A stretch of DNA of 64,000 nt from Bacteroidaceae bacterium (GCA_017535725.1 JAFXTO010000004.1:1-64000), one strand, 5' to 3'. Counted from the stretch's first letter, positions 50,773-60,595 are shown. Numbers and translations are program-made. The notes: a model not told the origin generated them from the sequence alone.

Positions 50773-53700
50773 TTACCTTTGTGTGTTGTTTTCTTCAGTT
50801 ACCTTGGCCGTCCGCTCAAAATCCACTTGTGTCAGCTTTTGCAGCACATCGTAGTTGAGCACGACGGCGGAGGTTTGTTTCTCCATCTGCTTGCGCACGC
50901 GCTGTACGACCATGTTCTGCGGAAGGTAGTGTCCGTCGGAGGTCGTCCTGGCCTCGGCATTCATGGGCACTTCCACGGTCTCGAACCAGCGGAAGCGGGT
51001 GCCGGAGACCACGCCGAGGAACGAGCTGTGGGAGCGCAGGTTCACCTGCAGCGTCTGCATGGTCAGCGGTTTGTCGCCGCTGGTGCTGTGCGCCTTGTAG
51101 TATTCGTGGATGTTCGAGAGGTTCATGAACAGGATGCGCTCCCCGTGCAGCTGGTGCTCGCCTTGTCCGCTGAGCGTGATCTTGGCAGGCTGCTCGATCT
51201 TGAAGTCGCGCCCGTCGAGGATGCGTCCTTGGTCGATGAGTTGGTCTATTTTGTGGAAGAACCCTGCCAGCTTGTCCGTCTGCACCAGCAGCGACACCTG
51301 CTTCTGCACCTTCTCCACGGCCAGGGAGAGGAACCGCTCGTAGGTGAAGGGCAGCTGCAACTGCGGCGCATGTTCCTCCACGAGGCGGCACATGGCCAGG
51401 AAGAGGCTCACCGTCTCGATGACACGCGCCTGCTCGCCGCTGCGGGAGCTGGTGGCCTCCACGCGGGCCTGCAGTTCCCGCTTGCACTGTTTCAGGATGT
51501 CGCCGAAGTGGCGCTGCACCAGCGGGCGCAGCTGCAGCACTTCCAGCAGGAGGTACGAGAGTCCCTGCTTCTCGGCCTCCTTCAGCTGCTCGAAGACAGC
51601 TTTGGCGTGCTCCGAGTTGATGGCCTCGCTCTTCGGGACCTCGCAGAGGATGACGCGGTTCGAGAGCGCGTTGTCATCCTTCTGCGGCGACTCCTGACCC
51701 AGCAGAACGATGGGCGCGTTGACGCGTGAGGAGTCAATGTCGTTGGTCGTGGCCGTCTTGCGCTTCTGCTTGCCCTCGCCGTCGTAGATGACCTGCTTCA
51801 GGCCCTGGAACTTCACGTCGCTGATCATGTCGTCGTTGTACTCCTCCATGACCTGCGGCACGTCGCGGAAGCGCTCCAGCACGGAGAAGAAGGCGGCATC
51901 CGAGCCACTGTTGAGGTTGAAGCTCGGGGCATCCGGCTTGATGAACAGCGAGCGGATGCTGATGGCCACCTGCGTCTTACCCGACATCGTGGGGCCGACG
52001 AAGAACAGCGCCGTGAAGATGCGCCCGATGGGCCAGATATCCGAGCGGAAGGCACAGAGCATGGCGTAGAGCGTGGCCCACTTGCCGTTGTCGTTCAGCT
52101 GATACACCTCGTCCATCAGCGCCGCCCACCGCTGGAAGGTGATGCGGCGCGACACGGGGACGTCGGTATATATCAGCCAGCGGTCTTGCTCGTTCTCGCG
52201 GTCGTCATCCTTGCGCAGTCCGGCGTTGACTTTGGAGAAGGCGGGGCTGTAGAGCGTGTCGTCGCCGTGGCGCATCAGGCCCAGCTCGTCTGCTGCGTCG
52301 TAGCGCCAGCCCTCCTCCGTCTGGTGGAAGATGCCGTTGGCGAAGCAGAAGTAGCCCTCCGGCTGCTGCCCGAAGACTTTCAGCTTGGAGCACTGCTGGA
52401 ACTGGTAGCTGATGTAGTTCCAGATCTTCACGTAGTCCGCTGCCGTGCCGTTGGTGAAGTTGAAGGCGCCCTCGTTGATGAGCATCTCCTGCACCGTGGA
52501 GAGCTTGGCGAAGACCGAGCTGGGCCACTCCACGTATGTCGGCGTGGAGACGTAGAGGCGGTTGATCTTGATGATACGTTTGTTCTCTTCCTTCTGCTTC
52601 GCGTAGATGTGCACCAGCGGCTCGATGTAGAAGTCCCCCACGCGGCGGAACGAGCCGCTGTCGGCGCGGAACATGTAGCAGACGGGCGTGCCGTCCTCGC
52701 GGATCATCGGGTAGAAGCCGAACATCTGCAGCATCTTCAGGTATTCCTCGTTCTGCTCCACATAGTCCGGCACGCGATCGCTGTCCACCGCCACCAGGCC
52801 GGCGTAGGCCGAGCGCTCACGGTCCAGGCGTTTCTTCGACCGGCGCTCGTTCATGTAGGGCTTCAGCACCGCGTCCAGCTCCGAGGGTTTCAGGCCGAGG
52901 GCCTCAGACCACGGGCGGCGTTCCACGGCCAGCACGGCAGGGCGCACGTAGGAGATGACTTCTGCGCAGCGCTGGATGTATTCCGTCTTCACCTCCGACG
53001 TCAGGCCGTTCTCTATGAGCTTGCGGTACTGTCCGATGTACCAGTAGGGGAAGCTGATATCGCCCTCCTGCGTGGAGACGTCCACGATCATGCCGCGTAC
53101 GAACAGGGCGCGCATCATCTTCACGGCGGTGCTCTCCTTCCGTCCCACATGGTCGGCGGACGCAGCATGAACAACCACGTGGTCCACGCGCTTGTTCAGT
53201 TCCTGTATGCTCTCCGTGGGCGGGATGCCCTGGACGTAGAGCCACGGTTCCCCGCTTCCGGCATGGCGCTGCCAGAGGCCCAGCGTGTCCGTCAGGCACA
53301 CCACCGGCTCGTCTTCGTCGATGCTGCCCTCGATGAACTCCATGCCGTAGAAGCCGGGGTCGCTCTTCTGAGGGGATTCCGGCGCCGTAGCCTCTTCCAC
53401 GTAGGGCAGCAGCACGTCGATGGTGTATCCCTCTCCGGCAGCCACGGCCACGTCGCCCAGCAGCTGTTTCCTCACGACCTCCTCACGCTCCTGCGCCACG
53501 ATGGCCACCACCCGCTTCACGGCATCCAGCCGCTCGTGCGCGCCCTGCCCTTCCGTGAAGAGCAGCTTCGTCAGGAACTCCACGTAGTCCTTTTTGCGTA
53601 GATTCAGCCAATCTCCAATCGTCGCACCGTGCGCCCGGGCCATGTCATCAGGATCCTTCCCTTCAGGCAGGCGCACGCACTTCACGTTGAAGCCGCTGGC

Positions 53701-54672
53701 CACCATGCCCGGCAGGTTCTTCTCTGCGGCATGGAGGCCAGCGGCGTCTCCGTCATAGATGAAGGCCACATTGGCCGTGAAGCCATGCAGCAGGTGACGC
53801 TGTTCTTCCGTGAAGGCCGTGCCGCTGCCGGCGATGACGTTCTGCACCCCGGCCTGATACAGCTGCAGTACGTCGAACTGTCCCTCGACGACATACACCA
53901 TGTCGGCCTTCGTGATGGCCTTGCGCGCCTGGCTGAGTCCGTAGAGCACGCGCCCCTTCGTGAACAGGCACGTCTCTGCAGTGTTCTTGTACTTCTGGGG
54001 GCTCCTCCCCTCGATGTCGCGGCCCGTGAAGCCCACCACCTGTCCGCGCCGGTCCAGGAACGGGAACAGCAGCCGCTGGCGGAAGACGTCTTTCAGCTCG
54101 CCGTGGTCATCCCTGTATGCCAGTCCCGCATCGACGATGGCCTCTCCAGAATAGCCTTGTGCCAGCAGCGCCTTCGTCAGTCCGTTGTACTCCAGTGCAG
54201 CACCCAGTCCGAACACCTCTGCCGTCTCCATGCTGATGCCACGGTCTGCCAGGTACTTCATCATTTCCGGGCGTCGTTTCAGTTCCTCGCGGAACAGGGC
54301 GTAGGCGGCGGTGATGGCCACGCTGGCACTCTCCACCCGCCGCTGATGGGCGCGCTGCTCATCCGTCATCTCCACCTCGGGAACTTCGATTTTGTGCTGC
54401 TTGCCCAGCAACCGCACGGCCGTCACGAAGTCCACCTTGTCCCGCTTCATGACGTAGGTGATGACGTTGCCGCCCTCGCCGCAGGCGAAGCATTTGCAGA
54501 TGTTCTTCGACGGGCTCACCATGAAGCTGGGCGTGCGGTCGTCGTGGAACGGGCACAACCCCTTCAGGTTCGCCCCGGCACGCTTCAGCACTACGTCCTC
54601 GCCCACCACGTCCGCGATGGGAATGTCCATGATTCTCTGCAGAACTTCTTCGGGTATTCTATGGTCGCTCAT
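50773..54672 (-). CDS. Phage DNA primase-helicase
   Basis: 1299 aa. A CHC2 zinc finger (LCPFHDDRTPSF with CKCFACGEGGN, residues about 39-70) leads a DnaG-type primase. The TOPRIM acidic motifs are VYVVEGQFDVLQ and FIYDGDAAGLHAA. The C-terminal half has an AAA+/SF3-like ATPase with Walker A GPTMSGKTQ (about residue 910). The fusion starts and unwinds forks in one polypeptide. It is adjacent to the putative origin and to small early genes. Confidence 0.9.
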   Translation of the reverse strand: MSDHRIPEEVLQRIMDIPIADVVGEDVVLKRAGANLKGLCPFHDDRTPSFMVSPSKNICKCFACGEGGNVITYVMKRDKVDFVTAVRLLGKQHKIEVPEVEMTDEQRAHQRRVESASVAITAAYALFREELKRRPEMMKYLADRGISMETAEVFGLGAALEYNGLTKALLAQGYSGEAIVDAGLAYRDDHGELKDVFRQRLLFPFLDRRGQVVGFTGRDIEGRSPQKYKNTAETCLFTKGRVLYGLSQARKAITKADMVYVVEGQFDVLQLYQAGVQNVIAGSGTAFTEEQRHLLHGFTANVAFIYDGDAAGLHAAEKNLPGMVASGFNVKCVRLPEGKDPDDMARAHGATIGDWLNLRKKDYVEFLTKLLFTEGQGAHERLDAVKRVVAIVAQEREEVVRKQLLGDVAVAAGEGYTIDVLLPYVEEATAPESPQKSDPGFYGMEFIEGSIDEDEPVVCLTDTLGLWQRHAGSGEPWLYVQGIPPTESIQELNKRVDHVVVHAASADHVGRKESTAVKMMRALFVRGMIVDVSTQEGDISFPYWYIGQYRKLIENGLTSEVKTEYIQRCAEVISYVRPAVLAVERRPWSEALGLKPSELDAVLKPYMNERRSKKRLDRERSAYAGLVAVDSDRVPDYVEQNEEYLKMLQMFGFYPMIREDGTPVCYMFRADSGSFRRVGDFYIEPLVHIYAKQKEENKRIIKINRLYVSTPTYVEWPSSVFAKLSTVQEMLINEGAFNFTNGTAADYVKIWNYISYQFQQCSKLKVFGQQPEGYFCFANGIFHQTEEGWRYDAADELGLMRHGDDTLYSPAFSKVNAGLRKDDDRENEQDRWLIYTDVPVSRRITFQRWAALMDEVYQLNDNGKWATLYAMLCAFRSDIWPIGRIFTALFFVGPTMSGKTQVAISIRSLFIKPDAPSFNLNSGSDAAFFSVLERFRDVPQVMEEYNDDMISDVKFQGLKQVIYDGEGKQKRKTATTNDIDSSRVNAPIVLLGQESPQKDDNALSNRVILCEVPKSEAINSEHAKAVFEQLKEAEKQGLSYLLLEVLQLRPLVQRHFGDILKQCKRELQARVEATSSRSGEQARVIETVSLFLAMCRLVEEHAPQLQLPFTYERFLSLAVEKVQKQVSLLVQTDKLAGFFHKIDQLIDQGRILDGRDFKIEQPAKITLSGQGEHQLHGERILFMNLSNIHEYYKAHSTSGDKPLTMQTLQVNLRSHSSFLGVVSGTRFRWFETVEVPMNAEARTTSDGHYLPQNMVVQRVRKQMEKQTSAVVLNYDVLQKLTQVDFERTAKVTEENNTQR

Positions 54673-54680
54673 AACACATA

Positions 54681-54797
54681 TTATTTTGCATGGTCAACAG
54701 GCCGACCCGTGCACAGCGGCAGCCAGCTCTTCCGGCATTCCTCCACATCGTCGCAGATGCAGCACGGCCATTCATCAGGTTCACATTCCACTCTCAT
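54681..54797 (-). CDS. 38-aa Cys-rich peptide upstream of primase
   Basis: Short frame with a GGAG site 8 nt before ATG 54797. It reads MRVECEPDEWPCCICDDVEE then CRKSWLPLC, with five or more Cys that could form a zinc knuckle. It lies in the early operon with an 8-bp gap to primase. Too short for certainty. Confidence 0.45.
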   Translation of the reverse strand: MRVECEPDEWPCCICDDVEECRKSWLPLCTGRPVDHAK

Positions 54798-54801
54798 CTT
54801 C

Positions 54802-55065
54802 TCAACTCCTTTCTCTGAGATACGCCCATCCCAGCGTCATATTTACTGGAACATCCACCCCCATCGATGGGGATTCCGGCTTTTCCCAAATCGAAAAGCA
54901 ACCCGTTTCATCAACCTCTCCTTCACTATAGCCAAAAAAAATCTCCATATTAACAACAAAAAGGGCTTTTCTTTTGCGAGAAATGCCAGACAGTTCTTCG
55001 GTTCCCTTTAGCTTATAACGATGGAGTCTACCATCCTTGGTCTTATATGTAACCGTGGTAATCAT
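54802..55065 (-). CDS. Early phage protein of unknown function (87 aa)
   Basis: Alpha/beta (MITTVTYKTKDGRLHRYKLK; MEIFFGYSEGEVDETGCFSI). ATG overlaps the upstream stop (ATGA). No motif recognised. Confidence 0.55.
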   Translation of the reverse strand: MITTVTYKTKDGRLHRYKLKGTEELSGISRKRKALFVVNMEIFFGYSEGEVDETGCFSIWEKPESPSMGVDVPVNMTLGWAYLRERS

Positions 55066-55325
55066 ACTCCCCCCTCCAGCTTTAAGTCAAATTCTGGCAG
55101 CCATTGGCCGGAGCGGCGCAGATGGCACATGCCTTTTTCATTCCATATAACCATCTTCACCTCATCCGTCCATGCACCTGCGCCCACTGGGGTTTTCACT
55201 TTCACCGTCCCTATGACACAGTTCACTTTCAGTCCACTGCGCGCATTGTAACGCACTTCGTCGATGACCGCTCCCTCGGGGAGAGCCTGTTCAAAATCTG
55301 CAATTCGGTAACCAGTATTTTCCAT
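55062..55325 (-). CDS. Early phage protein of unknown function (87 aa)
   Basis: ATG at 55325 (MENTGYRIAD) is preferred to the upstream TTG. Beta-rich (GAVIDEVRYNARSGLKVNCV, WTDEVKMVIWNEKGMCHLRR). No family recognised. Confidence 0.55.
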   Translation of the reverse strand: MENTGYRIADFEQALPEGAVIDEVRYNARSGLKVNCVIGTVKVKTPVGAGAWTDEVKMVIWNEKGMCHLRRSGQWLPEFDLKLEGGV

Positions 55326-55346
55326 ATCTTCCAACAAATTAAATTT

Positions 55347-55556
55347 TTAGTTTTTACTTTCCTCCTCTGCCTGAGCACGGAGTTCTCTTTCCTTCTCATT
55401 CACCCAGAGACGGAGCTTCTCATAGCTTCTTTCAAGCTCATAGTAGAACTCGCGTACCTCCGGAAGATGCTTCCAGTCCACACGAAGCAGACAAATCAAG
55501 CCCATGTTCAGGTTCTTGATGCCATCCATCAGTTCCATGAAATCTTTCTTTTCCAT
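55347..55556 (-). CDS. Early phage protein, small helical (69 aa)
   Basis: Two helices (DFMELMDGIKNLNMGLICLL and VREFYYELERSYEKLRLWVN) with an acidic tail. Possibly a small dimeric regulator. Unknown. Confidence 0.55.
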   Translation of the reverse strand: MEKKDFMELMDGIKNLNMGLICLLRVDWKHLPEVREFYYELERSYEKLRLWVNEKERELRAQAEEESKN

Positions 55557-55568
55557 ACCTATGATATA

Positions 55569-55976
55569 TTAATCAAACAAATCCAGTTGCGTACACTCCT
55601 GCATTGCCAGCATCTCATCCGGCTTCATCGACAGCGCACGGGCTATACGGATGATTTCCTCCTGTGTCGGCTGGGCGTATCCCCTCGACAGATCCTGAAA
55701 CCTGCGACACCCGATTTTAGCCCGTCTGTAGAACTCACGGTTGGGAGCAAACAACGTTTCGTCGCCAAATTTAGTTTGAAGCATGATTTGGATGATAGGA
55801 CGCGCCACCATCCTGCGAAGAGGAATCCGCCGCCGATAGATAAACAGCTGAACCGCCATGGCTGTCCTGCCAGGCAGCAGCTCAGCGATGGATTCAAACG
55901 ACATCATCCCAGCGTTCGCACGGACAATGCGCTCCTCCTCAGACGTCCAGTTGTGACTGCCAACTTCCCGTGCCAT
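55569..55976 (-). CDS. Early DNA-binding regulator with SANT/Myb-like and HTH domains
   Basis: 135 aa. The N-terminal half (NWTSEEERIVRANAGMMSFE, IAELLPGRTAMAVQLFIYRR) is a Myb/SANT-like helix set. The C-terminal half (RRFQDLSRGYAQPTQEEIIR, IARALSMKPDEMLAMQ) resembles an XRE-type helix-turn-helix. It starts 3 bp after the previous gene's stop. Likely an early or anti-repressor regulator. Confidence 0.65.
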   Translation of the reverse strand: MAREVGSHNWTSEEERIVRANAGMMSFESIAELLPGRTAMAVQLFIYRRRIPLRRMVARPIIQIMLQTKFGDETLFAPNREFYRRAKIGCRRFQDLSRGYAQPTQEEIIRIARALSMKPDEMLAMQECTQLDLFD

Positions 55977-55978
55977 AG

Positions 55979-56218
55979 TCAAATCTCCTGTATTTCCCAG
56001 ACCTCATCTTCTCTCACGCCATACTCTCCGAATAGCGCAGTGATGGCGTTGTACATGTGTACCGGAATGTCCCGCCAACCCCTGTTGGCGATAGCATAAT
56101 ACGTCGATTTACGCTCAGGACTAATCAGCGAAACAAGCCTTTCGCGAATTTCCCTGCTATCAGAAACTTTCACTTCCGACAGCCCTTTCTTGAAAAAATA
56201 CCTAAAATGTTGCCTCAT
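55979..56218 (-). CDS. First early gene opposite the repressor, Cro-like position
   Basis: 79 aa from ATG 56218. Helical (SEVKVSDSREIRERLVSLIS, YYAIANRGWRDIPVHMYNAI) with a helix-turn-helix look in RKSTYYAIANRGWRDIP. Transcribed divergently from the repressor across a palindromic operator, so a Cro-type role is inferred. Confidence 0.6.
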   Translation of the reverse strand: MRQHFRYFFKKGLSEVKVSDSREIRERLVSLISPERKSTYYAIANRGWRDIPVHMYNAITALFGEYGVREDEVWEIQEI

Positions 56219-56234
56219 TCTAAACAATTATATA

Positions 56235-56291
56235 TATATTTGTACACGATTTCAAGATTTCGGGGGCAAAAGTATATAATATTTTATATAC
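56235..56291. promoter_or_regulatory. Immunity switch: divergent promoters and palindromic operator
   Basis: Plus strand: TATATTTG (56235-56242) for the repressor. Minus strand: TACTTTTG (56267-56274) for the early genes. A perfect inverted repeat GTATATAA/TTATATAC (56272-56291) overlaps the minus box, the expected repressor site. Confidence 0.65.
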
Positions 56292-56323
56292 TTCCAAACA
56301 AATTCATAAAAATTTATACAGAT

Positions 56324-56812
56324 ATGGCAAAAAAACAAATACAACTAAGACTTAACGCTGTCGGAGAAGCCCTTGGCATATCCATGAGACAGCTTGCAAA
56401 AAGCATCGGACGCTCAGAAGGTTGGGTGAGTTCCTTGGGTAATTTAAAGGGCGACGGCATCTCCTCGGAAGACCTGTCTAAAATAATAGACACTTATCCA
56501 GAAGTCAATAAAGACTATCTCTTGACTGGAAACGGCTCTCCCATCCGCGAAGACTATGACACCCTCACAGAGCTACCCGATACCTATGAGCCAAAGTCCG
56601 AGGACTATCGGGAACTCTGCATGGCCTACCGTGCAGACCTCGCAGAAACGCGCGAAGACCTGCGGCGTCAGCGCGAAGCATATTTCGCGCTCATGGAAGT
56701 CAACAACAAGCTTTTCGCCGAACTCGCCCGCATCCAGGCAGCATGCCTCGCCGCAGGACTCCGCATATCTGACGAGCCAAACCATCTCTCCCCCACCCCT
56801 TCATCCCTTTAA
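56324..56812 (+). CDS. Phage repressor-like HTH protein
   Basis: 162 aa from ATG 56324; the longer upstream frame runs through the operator and is rejected. An HTH near residues 12-45 (AVGEALGISMRQLAKSIGRS, EGWVSSLGNL) leads a middle part (SEDLSKIIDTYPEVNKDYLL) and a coiled coil (LAETREDLRRQREAYFALME). It has no S24 peptidase domain, so RecA-driven self-cleavage is not expected. Position suggests the CI role. Confidence 0.75.
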   Translation: MAKKQIQLRLNAVGEALGISMRQLAKSIGRSEGWVSSLGNLKGDGISSEDLSKIIDTYPEVNKDYLLTGNGSPIREDYDTLTELPDTYEPKSEDYRELCMAYRADLAETREDLRRQREAYFALMEVNNKLFAELARIQAACLAAGLRISDEPNHLSPTPSSL

Positions 56813-57040
56813 TCCCCCTTATATATAATAAGGTGTATTCACCCCTAAAAACCCGAATACTAGCAAGGTGCGCCCACCCCTAAGAACACCTCATTCCTAC
56901 CAAACAAATTCAATATCAAACCATTTCCCCTATATGTCCTGCGCCGTTTTTGTGCCAAAACCCTCCTAATTCCACAATAAAACAAAATCCTATATAGCTA
57001 ATATTCATCCACTTATAAGCCAACCAGCAGCACCATAAAG
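56813..57040. other. Right-end non-coding region
   Basis: Two direct AAGGTG...CACCCCTAA repeats at about 56829 and 56865 lie some 175-210 bp from attR. They could be integrase arm sites. Otherwise AT-rich and featureless. Confidence 0.4.
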
Positions 57041-57060
57041 TCTAGTCATCCCGACAACTT
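57041..57060. repeat. attR core
   Basis: Exact copy of 11067-11086, including the last 14 nt of tRNA-Pro. Confidence 0.9.
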
Positions 57061-57066
57061 AAAAGG

Positions 57067-57095
57067 TAGCCTGCTGATTCAGCAGGCTATTTTCA
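57067..57095 (+). terminator. Hairpin beyond attR (original tRNA terminator)
   Basis: TAGCCTGCTG/CAGCAGGCTA stem followed by TTTTCA. Near copy of the hairpin at 11092. Confidence 0.6.
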
Positions 57096-57119
57096 TTTCA
57101 TCCCTCCATTTTCACTTTC

Positions 57120-57236
57120 CCATATTTCAATTCTCAATCTCTCAATATTTCAATTTTCAATATTTCAATTTTCAACATTTCAATTTTCAACATTTCAATT
57201 TTCAATTTTCAATATTTCAATTTTCAACATTTCACC
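57120..57236. repeat. AT-rich tandem tract before comF
   Basis: Repeats of TTTCAATTTTCAAYA with small changes, about eight units, extending to the comF ATG. It may vary in length between strains. Confidence 0.7.
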
Positions 57237-57241
57237 TTCTC

Positions 57242-57973
57242 ATGCTCACCCGTTTCCTCGACTTTTTCTTCCCCCGCACCTGCGCCATTTGTGACACACG
57301 TCTGGCTACCAGCGAGCAGTTTGTCTGCCCCCAGTGCCTGCTTGCGCTGCCTTTGGAGGATGTCACCACAGACTGGGAACTGAACCGCCACGTCTTCCAA
57401 TGGCGTAGCGAGCATCCGTCGCTGTACCGAATGGGAGCTCTATGTATCTATCAGCGCGAAAATTCCGCTGCACATTTGGTACACTCGTTGAAGTTCGAGC
57501 GCAACCGTCGTCAGGGCGTCTGGATGGGTCGTCTGGCTGCGAAGAGATTGGTGGGCACGGGACTGTTTGACGGCGTGGATGCATTCGTTCCCCTACCATT
57601 GTCGCGACAACGACAACGCCACCGAGGCTTCAATCAGGCCGAGGCCATCGCCGAAGGACTGAGCCAACAGACGGGGATTCCCCTGAGGACAGACCTGCTC
57701 ATCCGCCACGCCAACCGAGAGTCGCAGACCCATTTCCGGCTGGCAGACCGTTTTCGCAACGGCCGTGACCTTTTCGCCTTGGCAAAAGGCGCAGAGGCCA
57801 CTGGGCTGCACCTGATGCTGGTGGATGACGTGTTGACCACCGGAGCTACCATGATGAGCGCCGTGGGCACGCTCGAAGCACTTCCCGAAGTGCGGCTGTC
57901 CACGTTTGCATGGGCTTGGGTGAATATGTCTTCAGAGGTATGGACACGAGCAAAAAGGGAGTCGATGGAATGA
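57242..57973 (+). CDS. comF: ComF-family phosphoribosyltransferase-like protein
   Basis: 243 aa. An N-terminal zinc ribbon (CAICDTRL...CPQCL) and a phosphoribosyltransferase domain with LMLVDDVLTTGATMMSAV as the PRPP loop. The family supports DNA uptake in competent bacteria, but the biochemical role is unsettled. It begins 181 bp beyond attR. The AT repeat tract in front may influence its expression. Confidence 0.9.
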   Translation: MLTRFLDFFFPRTCAICDTRLATSEQFVCPQCLLALPLEDVTTDWELNRHVFQWRSEHPSLYRMGALCIYQRENSAAHLVHSLKFERNRRQGVWMGRLAAKRLVGTGLFDGVDAFVPLPLSRQRQRHRGFNQAEAIAEGLSQQTGIPLRTDLLIRHANRESQTHFRLADRFRNGRDLFALAKGAEATGLHLMLVDDVLTTGATMMSAVGTLEALPEVRLSTFAWAWVNMSSEVWTRAKRESME

Positions 57974-58064
57974 TTTTATGTTTAAAAAAACTAAAAATGA
58001 ACTACTTTCGTGCCCGACAAGCTAAACTTTAAACCATAAACTTTTATCTTTAAACGAAAAACAC

Positions 58065-58072
58065 TACCTTTG
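58065..58072 (+). promoter_or_regulatory. pnp: pnp promoter -7 box
   Basis: TACCTTTG, giving a leader of about 115 nt. In other bacteria the pnp leader is the site of self-control by PNPase. Here it has no strong hairpin, only repeats of TTGTAAATCGAAAA. Confidence 0.55.
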
Positions 58073-58192
58073 CGCGGTTTTTTTGAATAATCGACCAAAA
58101 AATCATCGCTATTCCGCAATATCATTATATTTATTCCGCAATTATTAGACGCAAATTGTAAATCGAAAATCGTTAAATTGTAAATCGAAAAG

Positions 58193-60424
58193 ATGAACGT
58201 AATTACCAAGACAGTCCAGCTGCCCGATGGTCGCGAGATTTCCATCGAGACTGGCAAGCTTGCCAAGCAAGCAGACGGAGCCGTGATGCTCCGAATGGGT
58301 AACACAATGCTTTTGGCCACCGTATGTGCCGCCAAGGATGCCGTACCCGGAACTGATTTCATGCCCCTTCAAGTAGAATATCGCGAGAAATATGCCGCTG
58401 CCGGCCGTTTCCCCGGTGGCTTCACGAAGCGCGAAGGCAAGGCTAATGACGACGAAATCCTCACCTGTCGCCTTGTCGACCGTGCGCTCCGTCCTCTGTT
58501 CCCCAGCAACTACCACGCCGAGGTCTACGTGAATGTGAACCTCTACAGCGCCGACGGCATCGACATGCCCGACGCTCTGGCTGGCTTTGCTGCCAGTGCC
58601 GCCCTCAGCTGTTCCGACATCCCCTTCGAGGGTCCCATCAGCGAGGTGCGTGTGATTCGTCTCAACGGCGAATACATCGTTGACCCCACCTACGAGCAGA
58701 TGAAGGATGCCGATATGGACATCATGGTCGGTGCCACCGAAGAAAATATCATGATGGTAGAAGGCGAGATGAAGGAAGTCAGCGAGCAGGACCTGCTCCA
58801 GGCTCTGAAAGTCGCCCACGAGGCCATCAAACCCATGTGTCGCCTCCAGAAGGAACTCGCCAAGGAACTCGGCAAGGACGTCAAGCGCGAATACTGCCAC
58901 GAGGTCAACGACGAGGAACTGCGCGAGCAGGTCAACAAGGAGTGCTACCAGCCCGCCTACGACATCACCAAGCAGGCTCTCGAGAAGCAGGCCCGCGCCG
59001 AGGCATTCGAGAAGATTCGCGAGGACTTCAAGGTGCGCTACGCCGAGGCTCATGCAGACATGGATGCTGCAGAACTCGAAGAGAAGAACGCCCTCGTGGA
59101 CCGTTACTACCACGACGTAGAGCGCGACGCCATGCGCCGTTGCATCCTCGATGAAGGCATTCGTCTCGATGGCCGCGGCACCACGGACATCCGCCCCATC
59201 TGGTGCGAAGTCAGCCCCCTGCCCGGTCCTCACGGAAGCAGCATCTTCACCCGCGGCGAGACCCAGTCTCTCTCCACCGTCACCCTCGGCACCAAACTCG
59301 ACGAGAAGCTCGTGGACGATGTCCTCGACCACAGCTACATGCGCTTCCTCCTGCACTACAACTTCCCGCCCTTCTCCACGGGTGAGGCCAAGGCTCAGCG
59401 CGGCGTAGGTCGTCGTGAGATTGGTCACGGCCACCTCGCATGGCGTGCCCTGAAGGGTCAGATTCCCGCAGATTATCCCTACACCGTCCGCGTCGTCAGC
59501 GATATCCTCGAGAGCAACGGTTCCAGCTCTATGGCCACCGTTTGCGCTGGCACACTCGCACTTATGGATGCTGGTGTACCCATCAAGAAGCCCGTTAGCG
59601 GCATCGCTATGGGTCTCATCAAGAACCCCGGTGAGGAGAAATACGCAGTCCTCAGCGACATCCTTGGCGACGAGGACCACCTCGGCGACATGGACTTCAA
59701 GACCACTGGTACCCGCGACGGTCTCACCGCTACCCAAATGGATATCAAGTGCGATGGCCTCAGCTATGAGATTCTCGAGAAGGCCCTCATGCAGGCCAAG
59801 CAGGCTCGCGAGCACATCCTCGGCAAGATTCTCGAATGCATGCCCGAACCGCGTCCAGAGCTCAAGCCCCACGTACCCCGCATCGAGCAGATCATCATCC
59901 CGAAGGAGTTCATCGGTGCCGTCATTGGCCCCGGCGGAAAGATTATCCAGAGTATGCAGGAAGACACCGGCGCCACCATCACCATCGACGAAGAAGACGG
60001 TGTCGGCAAGGTGCAGGTCAGCGGTCCCAATGCAGAATGCATCCAAGCTGCCCTGTCCAAGATTCGCGCCATCGTGGCTGTTCCCGAGGTGGGCGAAGTC
60101 TATGAAGGCACCATCCGCAGCATCATGCCCTACGGTTGCTTCGTGGAATTCATGCCTGGTAAGGATGGTTTGCTCCACATCTCCGAAATCGACTGGAAGC
60201 GCCTCGAAACCGTGGAGGAAGCTGGTCTGAAGGAAGGCGACAAACTGACCGTCAAGCTTTTGGAAATCGACCCCAAGACGGGTAAGTTCAAGCTCTCTCA
60301 CCGCGTACTCATCCCCAAGCCTGAAGGCTATGTGGAACGTCCACCACGTCAGCGCCGTGAGCGTCCTGAGCGCCCAGAACGTCCTGAGCGCAATGGCGAG
60401 CACCGCCCCCGTCGCGAAGAGTAA
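58193..60424 (+). CDS. pnp: Polynucleotide phosphorylase (3'-5' exoribonuclease)
   Basis: 743 aa. Two RNase PH-like domains ([13 protein letters not shown] in the first; [53 protein letters not shown] in the second). Then a KH domain ([20 protein letters not shown]) and an S1 domain ([20 protein letters not shown]). The C-terminal Arg/Pro/Glu tail is typical of Bacteroidetes. It degrades RNA with phosphate and shapes mRNA turnover. Confidence 0.96.
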   Translation: MNVITKTVQLPDGREISIETGKLAKQADGAVMLRMGNTMLLATVCAAKDAVPGTDFMPLQVEYREKYAAAGRFPGGFTKREGKANDDEILTCRLVDRALRPLFPSNYHAEVYVNVNLYSADGIDMPDALAGFAASAALSCSDIPFEGPISEVRVIRLNGEYIVDPTYEQMKDADMDIMVGATEENIMMVEGEMKEVSEQDLLQALKVAHEAIKPMCRLQKELAKELGKDVKREYCHEVNDEELREQVNKECYQPAYDITKQALEKQARAEAFEKIREDFKVRYAEAHADMDAAELEEKNALVDRYYHDVERDAMRRCILDEGIRLDGRGTTDIRPIWCEVSPLPGPHGSSIFTRGETQSLSTVTLGTKLDEKLVDDVLDHSYMRFLLHYNFPPFSTGEAKAQRGVGRREIGHGHLAWRALKGQIPADYPYTVRVVSDILESNGSSSMATVCAGTLALMDAGVPIKKPVSGIAMGLIKNPGEEKYAVLSDILGDEDHLGDMDFKTTGTRDGLTATQMDIKCDGLSYEILEKALMQAKQAREHILGKILECMPEPRPELKPHVPRIEQIIIPKEFIGAVIGPGGKIIQSMQEDTGATITIDEEDGVGKVQVSGPNAECIQAALSKIRAIVAVPEVGEVYEGTIRSIMPYGCFVEFMPGKDGLLHISEIDWKRLETVEEAGLKEGDKLTVKLLEIDPKTGKFKLSHRVLIPKPEGYVERPPRQRRERPERPERPERNGEHRPRREE

Positions 60425-60441
60425 TCGCACGAACCCCTAAC

Positions 60442-60480
60442 AGAGCCCCAAGAGTCACACCGACCCTTGGGGCTCTTCTG
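60442..60480 (+). terminator. Terminator after pnp
   Basis: 11-bp stem AGAGCCCCAAG/CTTGGGGCTCT followed by TCTGTTT. Confidence 0.85.
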
Positions 60481-60595
60481 TTTAACCCATATTGCTTCAA
60501 GAACTTATCAGAATGATTGGATGTTTTGTGTGTGCATTAAACCCTTTCGCCTATATTGGGTCATACTAATAAATCCATAATTATCCAGAAGCGAA

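Larger units (their letters stand above)
11067..57060. mobile_element. Integrated temperate tailed phage, about 46 kb
   Basis: The element is bounded by a 20-bp direct repeat of the tRNA-Pro 3' end. It holds a tyrosine integrase, repressor, primase-helicase, capsid protease and capsid, both terminase genes, portal, tape measure, tail fibre and amidase. All main structural and replication functions are present. Only the restriction-modification cargo gene and a small inverted paralog look broken, so the phage may still be inducible. A tape measure with no visible contractile-sheath gene fits a long non-contractile tail, but sheath absence cannot be proven by eye. Confidence 0.93.

Noticed and set aside
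57041-57054. tRNA at the right end
   Set aside because: Only the last 14 bases of tRNA-Pro are present, as expected for attR.
58145-60430. 761-codon open frame on the minus strand opposite pnp
   Set aside because: It mirrors the pnp gene; codon bias in a GC-rich gene keeps the opposite frame open. PNPase motifs on the plus strand are unambiguous.
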